A stretch of DNA of 64,000 nt from Mesorhizobium prunaredense (lineage in GTDB: Bacteria > Pseudomonadota > Alphaproteobacteria > Rhizobiales > Rhizobiaceae): positions 1 through 64,000 of the forward strand of contig NZ_FTPD01000078.1 of NCBI RefSeq assembly GCF_900156895.1, in the 5' to 3' direction. Under the pieces are notes generated by a model. It worked only from the letters and a program-made list of their open reading frames with translations. It was not told the origin of the DNA and ran no database searches. The translations under genes were made by a program, and so were the position numbers. This document shows positions 52,704-61,325 of the stretch, one piece after another (the stretch's first letter is position 1; every line of letters starts with the position of its first letter).

Positions 52704-55265
52704 ATGGCAGGGTTTCCGGAAAAGGCGAAGGTCGTCATCGTCGGGCTGGGCGGTATTGTCGGCGCATCGGTCGCCCATCACCTGATCGAGCGCGGATGGG
52801 ACGACATCGTCGGCATCGACAAGTCAGGGATCCCGACCGATATCGGCTCGACAGCGCATGCTTCCGACTTCTGCTACACCACCAGCCATGATTTCCTGTC
52901 CTGCTGGACGACGCTCTACTCCATCGATTTCTACGAAAAGATGGGTCATTACGCCCGCATCGGCGGCCTTGAGGTTGCCCGCGTCGGCGATGACGCCCGC
53001 ATGGCGGAGATCAAGCGCAAGATCGCCTCGGCAAAGGCTTTCGGCACGCGTGCCCGCCTGATCGAACCGGCCGAGATCAAGCAGAGATTCCCGCTGATCG
53101 AAGAAGAGATGGTGCAGGGCGGCCTGTGGGATCCCGATGCCGGTCTCGTCATCCCGCGCTCGCAAACGGTCGCCGGCAAGCTGGTCGACCAGGCGGAAGC
53201 CTCCGGAAAACTTAAATCCTTCGCCAACACGCCGGCCAGGTCGCTTATCGTCGAGAACGGTCGCATCAAGGGCGTGGTGACCGATCGCGGCACCATCGAA
53301 GCCGACTATGTGATCGTTTGCGCAGGTATCTGGGGCCGGTTGATCGCGGAGATGGTGGGCGAGGACTTGCCGGTCATGCCGATCGATCATCCGCTCACCT
53401 TCTTCGGGCCCTATACCGAGTTCGCCGGCACCGGCAAGGAGATCGGCTGGCCGCTGCTGCGTGATCAGGGCAACTCGGCTTACATGCGCGACACCGGCGA
53501 TCCCAAGACCGCCGAAGGCGGGCAGATCGAGTGGGGCTATTACGAAGAGACCAATCCGCGCCTTTGCCATCCGCGCGACCTTCTGGAGAAGGACCAGGCC
53601 CGTCTTTCGCCCTCGCAGCGCGACCTCGACATGGAACAGATCCTGGCCCCGCTCGAGCGCGCCATGGAGTTGACGCCGATCCTGGGCGAACTGGGCTACA
53701 ATGAGAGCCATTCCTTCAACGGGCTTCTGCAGGTGACGGCAGACGGCGGCCCCTCCATGGGCGAGAGCCAAAAGGTGCGGGGCCTCTGGTATGCCGTCGC
53801 GATCTGGGTCAAGGACGGCCCCGGCATGGGCAAGCTCATCGCCGACTGGATGACGGACGGCAGGACGTCGATCGACCACCACGCCATCGACTATTCGCGC
53901 TTCTATCCGCACCAGACGCAAGAGCAGTTCATCTGGGACCGCTGCACCGAAACCGCGATGAAGGTCTACAATCCGGCCGTCCATCCGCGCGAGCCGTTCT
54001 CCAAGGCTCGCGACGTGCGCCGCTCGCCCTTCTGGGAGCGTGAGAAGGAACTCGGTGGCTATTTCATGGAACTCGGCGGCTGGGAGCGCGCCCATGGCTA
54101 TGCCGCCAACGAGCACCTGCTCGAGAAATACGGCAACCGGGTGCCGGTGCGCGAAAACGAGTGGGACAACCGCCATTTCTGGCGCGTCTCCAATGCCGAG
54201 CATCTCGCCATGAGCGAGGATTGCGGCATCGTCAACCTGTCGCATTTCGCGATGTATGACGTGGAAGGCCCGGATCATGTCGCGCTGATGGAATGGCTGT
54301 GCGCGGCCAGGATCGGCGGCGACGGCAATATCGGCAAAGGCATTTATACCCACTTCCTCGACGATGAGGGCATGGTGCGGGCGGACCTGACCGTCATCCG
54401 CATGGCCGACCGCTGCCGCGTCATCGACGGCGCCGATGCCGGCCCGCGCGACTTCCACTACATGCGGCGGACGGCAGAAGACAAAGGGTTCGATGTCGCC
54501 ATCACCGATGTGACCGATAACTACGTGACCGTCGGCATCTGGGGCCCAAACGCCCGGGCAACATTGAGCAAGGTCGTGGAAGACCCGGACGGCCTGAAGC
54601 CGGAGAATTTCCCCTTTGCCGCAATCAAGCCTGTCAGGATCGCCGGCAAGGACGTGACCGCTTTCCGCATCTCCTATGTCGGCGAGCAGGGCTGGGAACT
54701 GCATATGCGATACGAAGACGGCCTGGCCGTATGGGATGCTTTGCGTTCGACCGGCGTGATGGCTTTTGGCGTCGAGACCTATGCCAACAGCCGCCGCATG
54801 GAGAAGAGCCTGCGCCTGCAGAATGCGGATCTTTTGACCGAGTACAATTTGCTGGAGGCCGATCTCGCCCGCCCAAAGGTCAAGGAGGCCGATTTCAGCG
54901 GCAAGGCAAGGCATCTGGACTATCGCGCCCGCGCGCATCAGCCGGCCATGCTTTGCACGCTTGTCATGACGGATAATGTCGATTCCAACGGCGTTGCCCG
55001 TTATCCCGTCGGCGCGATGCCGGTGATGGACCCGCAAACGGGCGAGACGCTGGTCGACGAACTCGGCCGCCGATCCTTCACGACCTCGGTCGCCTACGGC
55101 CCGACCATCGGCAAGAACATTGCGCTCGCCTATCTGCCGTGGGCGTATTGCCAGGAGGGCCGCAAGCTGGATGTCGAATATTTCGGCGAGACATACCCGG
55201 TCGAAGTGGCCGCCGTCGGCTACAGGCCGCTCTACGACCCGGAGAACCTCAATCCACGCAGCTGA
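52704..55265 (+). CDS. Divergent FAD-GcvT oxidoreductase (3)
   Basis: The 853-aa protein has the same two-part build as the two dimethylglycine-dehydrogenase-like products, but it is clearly a different subfamily. The dinucleotide motif is VVIVGLGGIVGASVAHHL instead of VIIGGG, and the FAD-linking region reads GSTAHASDFCYTTSHD rather than STWHAAG. The C-terminal GcvT domain (ITDVTDNYVTVGIWGP, RISYVGEQGWELHM) is intact. An N-methyl or related amine is expected as substrate, with methylene-H4folate as product; the altered flavin site suggests different chemistry. The ATG at 52704 has GGAG 9 nt upstream. Confidence 0.82.
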   Translation: MAGFPEKAKVVIVGLGGIVGASVAHHLIERGWDDIVGIDKSGIPTDIGSTAHASDFCYTTSHDFLSCWTTLYSIDFYEKMGHYARIGGLEVARVGDDARMAEIKRKIASAKAFGTRARLIEPAEIKQRFPLIEEEMVQGGLWDPDAGLVIPRSQTVAGKLVDQAEASGKLKSFANTPARSLIVENGRIKGVVTDRGTIEADYVIVCAGIWGRLIAEMVGEDLPVMPIDHPLTFFGPYTEFAGTGKEIGWPLLRDQGNSAYMRDTGDPKTAEGGQIEWGYYEETNPRLCHPRDLLEKDQARLSPSQRDLDMEQILAPLERAMELTPILGELGYNESHSFNGLLQVTADGGPSMGESQKVRGLWYAVAIWVKDGPGMGKLIADWMTDGRTSIDHHAIDYSRFYPHQTQEQFIWDRCTETAMKVYNPAVHPREPFSKARDVRRSPFWEREKELGGYFMELGGWERAHGYAANEHLLEKYGNRVPVRENEWDNRHFWRVSNAEHLAMSEDCGIVNLSHFAMYDVEGPDHVALMEWLCAARIGGDGNIGKGIYTHFLDDEGMVRADLTVIRMADRCRVIDGADAGPRDFHYMRRTAEDKGFDVAITDVTDNYVTVGIWGPNARATLSKVVEDPDGLKPENFPFAAIKPVRIAGKDVTAFRISYVGEQGWELHMRYEDGLAVWDALRSTGVMAFGVETYANSRRMEKSLRLQNADLLTEYNLLEADLARPKVKEADFSGKARHLDYRARAHQPAMLCTLVMTDNVDSNGVARYPVGAMPVMDPQTGETLVDELGRRSFTTSVAYGPTIGKNIALAYLPWAYCQEGRKLDVEYFGETYPVEVAAVGYRPLYDPENLNPRS

Positions 55266-55317
55266 GCCTCCCACTATAGAGGGTGAACGGCGGGCTCGCA
55301 AAAACGTGAATGCAAGG

Positions 55318-55363
55318 ACTTAAAGCGAGTCGCGCCTGACGGGAGTCATGCGACGCGCTTTAA
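55318..55363. repeat. Inverted repeat downstream of the FAD-GcvT (3) gene
   Basis: TTAAAGCGAGTCGCG and CGCGACGCGCTTTAA-like arms (the second from about 55349) form an imperfect 15-bp stem around CCTGACGGGAGTCAT. It may act as a terminator or be one more dispersed palindrome; a T-tract is weak. Confidence 0.5.
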
Positions 55364-55478
55364 GTTCTTGTTTCTATGCGTGTCGTTACCCAACCCCGCT
55401 GCGCCTTTGGGCGACATGCATTAGTCCGGCGCCGGGCTTTTCGCTTTGTGGGGCGACGATTTTCGCTTACCTTGCGGC

Positions 55479-56327
55479 ATGTCTGCTTTTCCCCGCGCAG
55501 GACATCTCCTCTCATGCGCCGCCGTGCTGGCGCTGACGTTCGTCCAGGCGCCGGAATCCCGCGCCGCCGAACCGGTCGATGTTGAACTGGTGCTTGCCGT
55601 CGACGTTTCGCTGTCGATGTCGCCGGCCGAACTTGAAATCCAGCGTCGCGGCTATGTCGCGGCGCTGATGCATGACACGGTACTGCAGGCCATCGCCGAC
55701 GGCGCCTACGGCAAGATTGCCGTCACCTATGTCGAATGGGCCGGCACGACATGGCAGCACGTCATCGTGCCGTGGACGGTGATTGCCAATCGTGGCGACG
55801 CCGAGCGGGTGGTCGAACAGCTCTCCGCCCATGCGCCCAACAGCGCACGGCGCACCTCGATTTCCGGAGCCTTGCAATTCAGCAGCGATCTCTTCGCCGA
55901 AAGCGGCTTTCAGGGCGTCAAGCGCGTCATCGACATTTCAGGCGATGGCCCCAACAATCAAGGTGCCCCCGTCGATGTCATCCGTGACGAACTGGTCAGG
56001 CAAGGCATCACCATCAACGGCCTGCCGCTGATGACCCGGGGCGGCTTCACCAGCGTCTACGACGTCAACTATCTCGACCGCTATTACACCGACTGCGTCA
56101 TCGGCGGGCCCGGCGCGTTCATGATCCCGGTCAATGAGTGGACGCAGTTTCCCGAAGCGATCCGCCGCAAGCTGGTGCTTGAGCTTGCCGGGCCTGCGTC
56201 ACCGCAATGGGCGGTGGAAGAAGCGGCACATCCGCCGGTGGTGCTGGCGCAAGACAAGCCGGCAACAGACTGCCAGGTCGGCGAGAAAATGTGGCGCGAC
56301 CGAAGCTGGATGTTCGACAGCCGCTAG
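55479..56327 (+). CDS. DUF1194 secreted VWA-like protein
   Basis: The 282-aa protein has a signal peptide (about residues 1-29, ending in SRAAE) and a von Willebrand A-type fold with a MIDAS-like DVSLSMS near residue 42 and RRTSISGALQFSSDLF, VIDISGDGPNN further on. DUF1194 proteins are common in Rhizobiales; their function is unknown, and metal-dependent binding in the periplasm is inferred. It stands alone, convergent with the GlxA-type regulator gene. Confidence 0.82.
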   Translation: MSAFPRAGHLLSCAAVLALTFVQAPESRAAEPVDVELVLAVDVSLSMSPAELEIQRRGYVAALMHDTVLQAIADGAYGKIAVTYVEWAGTTWQHVIVPWTVIANRGDAERVVEQLSAHAPNSARRTSISGALQFSSDLFAESGFQGVKRVIDISGDGPNNQGAPVDVIRDELVRQGITINGLPLMTRGGFTSVYDVNYLDRYYTDCVIGGPGAFMIPVNEWTQFPEAIRRKLVLELAGPASPQWAVEEAAHPPVVLAQDKPATDCQVGEKMWRDRSWMFDSR

Positions 56328-56375
56328 ATTTCAAGCGCTCCCCGCCAGAGGTATGCGTGCTAGATGTTGCCTTGT

Positions 56376-57377
56376 TTACGCGGCCAGCAACTGCTTGCGA
56401 TCGACGCGCTCCTGCTGCGGCGAGCGCGCATAGAGCTCGCGGTAGCATTTGGAGAAATGCGAGGCGGAGACGAAGCCGCAAGCGACCGCCACTTCGACCA
56501 CCGGCATCGATGATTGGATCAGCAAGTGCCGGGCACGGTCGAGGCGGATTTCTAGATAGTAGCGGGCAGGGGATCGTCCCATCTCAGTGCGGAACAGGCG
56601 CTCGATCTGCCGGCGTGACAGGTCGACATGGTCGGCGATCTCGATCAACGACAGCGGCTCGGACAGGTTCGCTTCCATCAATTCGATGATGGTCAGCACC
56701 TTGGAGTTCTGCACGCCAAGACGTGCGCGCAGCGGCAGGCGTTGGCGATCGGTCGGGCTGCGCACGCGGTCAGTCAAGACCTGCTCGCAGACCCGGTTAA
56801 CGAGATTGTCGTCGAAATCGTCGCCGATCAGCTTCAGCATCATATCGAGCGCCGCGGTGCCGCCGGCGCAGGTGTAGATGTTCTGGTCGATCTCGAAGAG
56901 GTCGGCAAAGACATTGGCCTTCGGGAACGCTTCGGAAAAGCCCGGCAGGTTCTCCCAATGAATGGCGCAGCGCTTGTTGGACAACAGGCCGGCGGCGGCC
57001 AGTATATGAGCGCCAGTGCACAAGCCGCCGATGGCGACGCCGCGATTGTATTCCTCGCGCAACCAGGCGAAGGCCGATTTGTTCTGGTAGCGCTCGACAT
57101 TGATGCCGCTGCAAACGACCGCCATGTTCGGCCGTTCGGAGCCGGACATCTTCTTGCGTTCGTCCTCCAGCGAAGTGTCGACCGCGCATTCGACGCCGTT
57201 CGAGGCGCGCACCGGCTTGCCGTCGATGCTGGCGAGCCGCCAGCGGTAGGCCTCGTAGCCGAGCATCCGGTTGGCCGAGCGCAACGGATCGAGCGCCGTT
57301 GCAAAGGCGATCATGGTGAAATCGGGGACCAGGAAGAATACAAACGACCGCCTGATCGGATGATTTACGACGTTCAC
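56376..57377 (-). CDS. GATase1-AraC transcriptional regulator (GlxA/GbdR type)
   Basis: The 333-aa protein has an N-terminal DJ-1/PfpI-like sensor domain (RRSFVFFLVPDFTMIAFATA; GGLCTGAHILAAAGLL near residue 115) and a C-terminal AraC DNA-binding domain (EIADHVDLSRRQIERLFR, then ACGFVSASHFSKCYREL). Pseudomonas GbdR, of the same build, activates glycine-betaine, dimethylglycine and sarcosine catabolism genes, which fits this neighbourhood; the assignment is inference. I prefer the GTG at 57377, with TGAGGG upstream, over the TTG at 57398. Three perfect inverted repeats lie at 57411-57506. Confidence 0.83.
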   Translation of the reverse strand: MNVVNHPIRRSFVFFLVPDFTMIAFATALDPLRSANRMLGYEAYRWRLASIDGKPVRASNGVECAVDTSLEDERKKMSGSERPNMAVVCSGINVERYQNKSAFAWLREEYNRGVAIGGLCTGAHILAAAGLLSNKRCAIHWENLPGFSEAFPKANVFADLFEIDQNIYTCAGGTAALDMMLKLIGDDFDDNLVNRVCEQVLTDRVRSPTDRQRLPLRARLGVQNSKVLTIIELMEANLSEPLSLIEIADHVDLSRRQIERLFRTEMGRSPARYYLEIRLDRARHLLIQSSMPVVEVAVACGFVSASHFSKCYRELYARSPQQERVDRKQLLAA

Positions 57378-57410
57378 AGGGTAACCCTCACGCTGCAATG
57401 GCGCGAACAG

Positions 57411-57524
57411 GATGTCGCGATCAGCATAGCGACATCAGGAAAAACTTTTCCTGTCAATCGGCTAGGCGGCAACGGAAAGACTTTATTTGCGACATGGGTC
57501 GCAAATGGGCAATCGCTATGCGAT
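57411..57524. promoter_or_regulatory. Cluster of perfect inverted repeats upstream of the GlxA-type regulator
   Basis: Perfect dyads: GATGTCGC-N10-GCGACATC (57411-57436), CAGGAAAA-N2-TTTTCCTG (57436-57453), ATTTGCGAC-N4-GTCGCAAAT (57485-57506) and the shorter ATCGC-TAT-GCGAT (57512-57524). The shared GCGAC/GTCGC core in the first and third suggests two operators for one protein, most simply the regulator itself. Confidence 0.6.
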
Positions 57525-57665
57525 GACGGACCCCAACATGCTGCCGGATTGAGCGTATGCGCATGTGGTCGGGGCATGATCAAGCACGCCGCCTCGGCAA
57601 ACCGAAGCGGCGCTGTGATCAACTTCGAAGCAGCAACAGCGAGCGCCGCTTGCGAGCTTGGCAGA

Positions 57666-57800
57666 TCAGGCGACGAAGCCGAGGCGCGCGGCGGCCACGG
57701 CGCCGGTCTGGCCCGGCATGGTGTTGGCAAGGCGCTGGCGCTCGAGCGCGGTCGTCAGGCTCATTTCACGGCGAGCAAAAAGGCGGGCAAAAAGCTTCAT
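57666..57800 (-). CDS. Small hypothetical protein, 44 aa
   Basis: The frame encodes MKLFARLFARREMSLTTALERQRLANTMPGQ and 14 more residues ending LGFVA. GGAG (57807-57810 complement) is 6 nt before the ATG at 57800, with two further in-frame ATGs in between. The basic, amphipathic N-terminus resembles those of small DUF1127-type proteins, though the conserved DUF1127 core is not evident. The good ribosome site supports translation; the function is unknown. Confidence 0.5.
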   Translation of the reverse strand: MKLFARLFARREMSLTTALERQRLANTMPGQTGAVAAARLGFVA

Positions 57801-57806
57801 CATCAT

Positions 57807-58081
57807 CTCCATTCGGTTGCTCAGACGGGTCGCCTTCGCGTGATGGAGTGGGGCAGCTCGTTGGCTGGCGCTGATATAGGCTTACGTGCGGGGAAACTAA
57901 ATCGCAAATGCGAAGCACTTGATATGAAAAGCGACACGGAATGCGATAAGTTTGGGCATTCTGCCCAGGATTTGTAATCAGTTACAAGGCGTTGGCTCGA
58001 AATGTGGGCTGCTATGCAGCTTGTTCATATGCGCCATGCAACGGCGACATGGCTCTAGAAAACGTTTGATCGCAAATAATA
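57807..58081. other. Gene-free stretch with short hairpins
   Basis: No protein gene is supported. Small perfect dyads are seen: TCGCA-AA-TGCGA (57902-57913), GGGCA-TTC-TGCCC (about 57955) and TTGTAA-TCAG-TTACAA (about 57973). A structured small RNA is possible but nothing here matches one that I know. Confidence 0.35.
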
Positions 58082-58116
58082 AAGGCCTGCCGGACATGGT
58101 CTGTGCGGCAGGCCTT
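58082..58116 (-). terminator. Rho-independent terminator of the DUF1127 gene
   Basis: An 11-bp stem (AAGGCCTGCCG/CGGCAGGCCTT) is followed, on the minus strand, by TTATTATTTG. It lies 20 bp downstream of the stop of the DUF1127 gene. Confidence 0.8.
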
Positions 58117-58136
58117 CAGCTTTTGATACACACGAT

Positions 58137-58325
58137 CTATTTTGCTCCGCCAGCCCAGGATCCAACACCGTGGCGAGTGCCGGTCTTGGTGTCGGCGGCT
58201 TCAGGCCAGCCGATATCCTTCTGCAGTTCGATCGGCAGAGAGCGGATGGCGCGTTCGGTCTGGTAGCGGGCGCGGGCCGCGCTGAATTCGGTCGCGATGC
58301 GGCCGATGGATGACAGGATAGACAT
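58137..58325 (-). CDS. DUF1127 small protein, 62 aa (a)
   Basis: The short basic protein begins MSILSSIGRIATEFSAARA and has the DUF1127 (YjiS-like) core IRSLPIELQKDIGWPE. Rhizobial DUF1127 proteins influence RNA turnover and phosphate or carbon homeostasis in the cases studied. AAGGAG precedes the ATG. It is divergent from a LysR gene that resembles VtlR/LsrB; in Brucella and Agrobacterium such a regulator activates DUF1127 genes, so regulation by its neighbour is likely. Confidence 0.88.
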   Translation of the reverse strand: MSILSSIGRIATEFSAARARYQTERAIRSLPIELQKDIGWPEAADTKTGTRHGVGSWAGGAK

Positions 58326-58502
58326 TTTAATTCTCCTTAGGGTTGGGTCGGGTGCCGGTCGCTCGGCGGACCAAGCGCTACATCCGGTTTGTTTCAGCTT
58401 CATTTCGTGTCGATTGCAGATCAGTGTCGCAGTCGTTTCAAGGCCGCCTTCGATGCGTCTGCCTTCGATGGAGTTGACTATCCTCCCAAAGTGATGTTCA
58501 AT

Positions 58503-58525
58503 CAAACGAAATGGAATGATAGTTT
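58503..58525. promoter_or_regulatory. Possible LysR operator between DUF1127(a) and the LysR gene
   Basis: CAAAC-N14-GTTTG forms a short interrupted dyad in the 228-bp divergent gap, about 30 bp before the LysR start. Spacing and location suit a LysR-type regulator binding site. The evidence is positional only. Confidence 0.35.
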
Positions 58526-58553
58526 GCATCAGAAAAATTGAAGGTCGATCCCA

Positions 58554-59453
58554 ATGAACGCCCCACTCAATCATCCGTTGCCGCTGCTCGATCTCGACGT
58601 TTTGCGCACCTTTGTGGCGATCGCCGAAACCGGCAGTTTTACCACCGCCGCCAATGCCGTCTTCCGCACGCCGTCGGCCGTCTCCATGCAGATCAAGAAG
58701 TTGGAGGACATTCTCGGCCGCTCCGTGTTCGCGCGCGACGCGCGCTCGGTGACGCTGACCACGGATGGCGAGATGCTGCTCGGCTACGCCCGCCGGCTGT
58801 TGTCGATCAACCGCGAGGTGGTGTCGAAGTTCATCATCCCCGACATTGTCGGGGTGGTGCGGCTCGGCTCGCCAGACGATTATGGCGAGCGCGTGTTGCC
58901 GCATGTCTTGAAGCGTTTTGCGCAGTCGCATCCCTCGATCGCGGTCGACGTCACCATCGACCAGAGCAGCAATCTGCGCCGGCGCATGGACGACCGGGCG
59001 CTCGACATCACGCTACTCACCAATTCCTACAAGACCAGCGCGCTCGGCGCCGAAGTGCTGCTCACCGAACCGATCGTCTGGGCCGGCGCCAAGGGTGGCT
59101 GCGCGCATCTGCGCGAACCGCTGCCGGTGTCCTTGTGGGAAGAGGGCTGCGCCTGGCGGGCCGGGGCGCTCGAGGCGCTCGGGCGTGAGGGCCGCAACTA
59201 TCGCGTCGCCTATATGAGCGCGCATACGGCCGGCCAGCGCGCCGCAATCATGTCCGACCTCGCGGTGGCGCCGCTGCCGAAATCTTTCCTCGGCAGCGAC
59301 ATGGTCGAGCTTTGCCCGAAGGACGGCATGCCCGATATCGGCACCTACAATCTGGCCATGGTCGTGGCGCCGGACGCCAGCGCGCCGGTGAAGGCGGTCG
59401 CCGACCACATCCGTGCGACCTTCGAAGTGTTCAGGGAAACCGGGAAATTTTGA
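58554..59453 (+). CDS. LysR-family regulator, VtlR/LsrB-like
   Basis: The 299-aa regulator has an N-terminal winged helix (FVAIAETGSFTTAANAVFRT, then SAVSMQIKKLEDILGRSVF) and a substrate-binding-like effector domain (VRLGSPDDYGERVLPHVLKRF). These segments resemble the VtlR/LsrB group of Rhizobiales, which controls small RNAs and DUF1127 genes; here a DUF1127 gene is divergent from it and a second lies 1.5 kb downstream. Target assignment is inference from this arrangement. Confidence 0.85.
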   Translation: MNAPLNHPLPLLDLDVLRTFVAIAETGSFTTAANAVFRTPSAVSMQIKKLEDILGRSVFARDARSVTLTTDGEMLLGYARRLLSINREVVSKFIIPDIVGVVRLGSPDDYGERVLPHVLKRFAQSHPSIAVDVTIDQSSNLRRRMDDRALDITLLTNSYKTSALGAEVLLTEPIVWAGAKGGCAHLREPLPVSLWEEGCAWRAGALEALGREGRNYRVAYMSAHTAGQRAAIMSDLAVAPLPKSFLGSDMVELCPKDGMPDIGTYNLAMVVAPDASAPVKAVADHIRATFEVFRETGKF

Positions 59454-59560
59454 TGAGCCTTGCGGTGGGCCGCGTTTCAGTGCTCAGCGATCTTATTGCG
59501 TTCGGGAAGCCGATTGATCTTCTGGCTGCAGTTGGTCCGAGACGCCAGTAGTCATCCTGG

Positions 59561-59788
59561 TTGCTGATCATTATCTTGAGCGTGCTCCGCCGATTCCAGG
59601 CAGGAGAACTCACCGCTGCTGATATGGAGGCATGGGCGGACCTGATCGAATGCAGGGAAGACATCGACTACCAGCCGGAACGAGACGAAGAAATATTGGA
59701 GGCGATCTACGTGCTGGCCAATCCGGTCTTGAATGGCTCGCTTGACAAAGCCTTGGCCGACCAGGTGATGGCCTCGCTCTCGACCTGA
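59561..59788 (+). CDS. Hypothetical acidic protein, 75 aa, possibly truncated
   Basis: The product is acidic and helical: VLRRFQAGELTAADMEAWAD, then LIECREDIDYQPERDEEILE. I do not recognise the family. The only start is a TTG at 59561 with no good ribosome site, so the native N-terminus may be lost or the frame may begin at a later codon. Its last 82 bp overlap the 3' end of the convergent hydrolase gene. Confidence 0.45.
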   Translation: MLIIILSVLRRFQAGELTAADMEAWADLIECREDIDYQPERDEEILEAIYVLANPVLNGSLDKALADQVMASLST

Positions 59789-60687
59789 TCAGTGGGTTTT
59801 TCGCTGGCCAAGAACGTCACGATGCAGTCCCGCGCGCGCCGCGCTTCCGGCATGTCGATCAGCGGCCAGACATGGAACATGCCTTGCTCGTAGACGACCT
59901 CCACCTCGACGCCGGCGGCGCGGGCCTTCTGGGCGAAGATCAGATTGTCGGGGCTGAGCAGATCGTGCGAACCGGTCAGTAGCAGCGTTTTCGGCAGCAC
60001 CGACAGGTCGCCGTAAAGCGGGCTGATGCGCCAGTCGCTGCGATCGATGCCGGCGCTGTAGAGCCGGACCGCCTCCAGCCCACCCGAAATGCCCAGCCAC
60101 GGATCGTTGCGCTCGGCCTCGAACACTTCGGGGTTGGCGAGCGACATGTCGAGGCCGGGCGAAATCAGCACATGACTCGACGGCAAGGGCAGGGCGGCTT
60201 CCGCGGCCATCATGGTCAGCACCACGGCCATGTTGCCGCCGGCGGAATCGCCCACGAAGACGATGTCCTCGGCTTCCGTCTCGTCGAGCATCTGCCGGTA
60301 GACCTCGCCGACCATCCCGAACATGGCATGGAAATCGTGTTCGGGGGCGATGGGATAGATCGGCACTGTGATGCCGAAGCCCAGCCGGTTGGCTATTTCG
60401 GCGATCAGCCCCCAATGATAGGACGTAATTTGAAAGACATAGGCGCCGCCATGCAGGTAAAGGATACGCTTCTTCTCGCCGGTCTTGGGTGCGATGTCAT
60501 AGACCGGAAAACCGCCGACGCTGCGCGTCGTGATATCGAAGCGCTGATGCAGCGAGGCAGGCGGCCGGGGGTCCTCGGTCTTGCGGGCATAGGCGATCCA
60601 GCGCTGCAGGTTTTCCGGGCTGGAAAAAGCCTGCTTGCGGCTGTGCCTGAGCACAAAGGACACGACGTGGCTTTTCAAACTGGGCAT
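59707..60687 (-). CDS. Alpha/beta hydrolase, hormone-sensitive-lipase family
   Basis: The 326-aa esterase/lipase-type enzyme has the oxyanion motif LYLHGGAYVF (near residue 79), the nucleophile GDSAGG near 150, and the catalytic Asp and His in LLSPDN and FHVWPLID. Substrates of this family are short acyl esters. The start chosen is the ATG at 60687 (MPSLKSHVVSFVLRH). The C-terminus runs about 25 residues past the normal end (FLASEKPTDQ) into the convergent small gene, so the original stop may have been lost. Confidence 0.85.
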   Translation of the reverse strand: MPSLKSHVVSFVLRHSRKQAFSSPENLQRWIAYARKTEDPRPPASLHQRFDITTRSVGGFPVYDIAPKTGEKKRILYLHGGAYVFQITSYHWGLIAEIANRLGFGITVPIYPIAPEHDFHAMFGMVGEVYRQMLDETEAEDIVFVGDSAGGNMAVVLTMMAAEAALPLPSSHVLISPGLDMSLANPEVFEAERNDPWLGISGGLEAVRLYSAGIDRSDWRISPLYGDLSVLPKTLLLTGSHDLLSPDNLIFAQKARAAGVEVEVVYEQGMFHVWPLIDMPEARRARDCIVTFLASEKPTDQVESEAITWSAKALSSEPFKTGLAST

Positions 60688-60888
60688 GCGGACACACGGA
60701 TCTCGGCTGAGCCGACTAAGAGAACCCCCGCTATCGAAGATCGTGCCTTCGCCCAGAATGTCAAGATTTGCGCGGCTCCAACACGGCGGTGTGATCTGGC
60801 TGGCAATCAAGGCGAGCATCTGGTCGTGGCAAGCCGCAATGCTCAGCGCTGGAGCAGCAGTGCGGCGCGCAGCCGACGGTCGCTTGCT

Positions 60889-60913
60889 GCCGGAGCCGGA
60901 TGACGGCTCCGGC
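60889..60913. terminator. Strong GC-rich hairpin downstream of DUF1127(b)
   Basis: GCCGGAGCC and GGCTCCGGC form a perfect 9-bp stem (10 bp with the flanking G-C) and a short loop. It lies 37 bp past the stop of the leftward DUF1127 gene and may protect or end that transcript; there is no T-tract. Confidence 0.5.
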
Positions 60914-60949
60914 GCTTGGCCAGCAGCTTGCATTTGTCGGCGAAGGTCA

Positions 60950-61135
60950 TCAGCGCGCCGAACCCAGAAGCAGGGCCGAGAAGGTGACCTGCGGGTCGTT
61001 GCGCGGCGACACGGGCCAGCCGATGTCCTTCTGAATTTCGGGCGGCAGGCTGTTCAGGGCCCGGACCGACCTGTTCCTGTTGTGCGCATGCTTGATGGCC
61101 GTACCAAAGCGGCCGAGGCTTTCGAACATCGACAT
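60950..61135 (-). CDS. DUF1127 small protein, 61 aa (b)
   Basis: This is the second DUF1127 protein in the window: MSMFESLGRFGTAIKHAHN, then VRALNSLPPEIQKDIGWPVS. The core is shared with the 58137-58325 product (SLPxE(I/L)QKDIGWP). GGGAG lies 6 nt before the ATG at 61135; the ATG at 61141 would leave no spacing. It is expected to be regulated like the first copy. Confidence 0.85.
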   Translation of the reverse strand: MSMFESLGRFGTAIKHAHNRNRSVRALNSLPPEIQKDIGWPVSPRNDPQVTFSALLLGSAR

Positions 61136-61325
61136 CTTCATCTCCCTTGGAGTGCTGCGGCGGCTGAAAGTTATTTCCTGCCTGCCGTTCGATGCCGGTT
61201 AAATGCGCCGCGCGTGTATCTGGTGGATTTCACGAAAAACAGCGCCTTGTTTCAGTTCGGGCTGATCCGGAAACATGTGCATGCAAACGAGAATAAGGGC
61301 GAAGTGCTGCTTTTTAGCAGTGGGG

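Noticed and set aside
52824..55301. An 825-codon open frame on the minus strand
   Set aside because: It mirrors the FAD-GcvT (3) gene codon for codon in a complementary frame; the plus-strand protein has clear domains and a ribosome site.
57374..57730. 118-codon minus-strand frame upstream of the GlxA-type regulator
   Set aside because: It overlaps the cluster of inverted repeats and the regulator's start, and has no domain or ribosome site.
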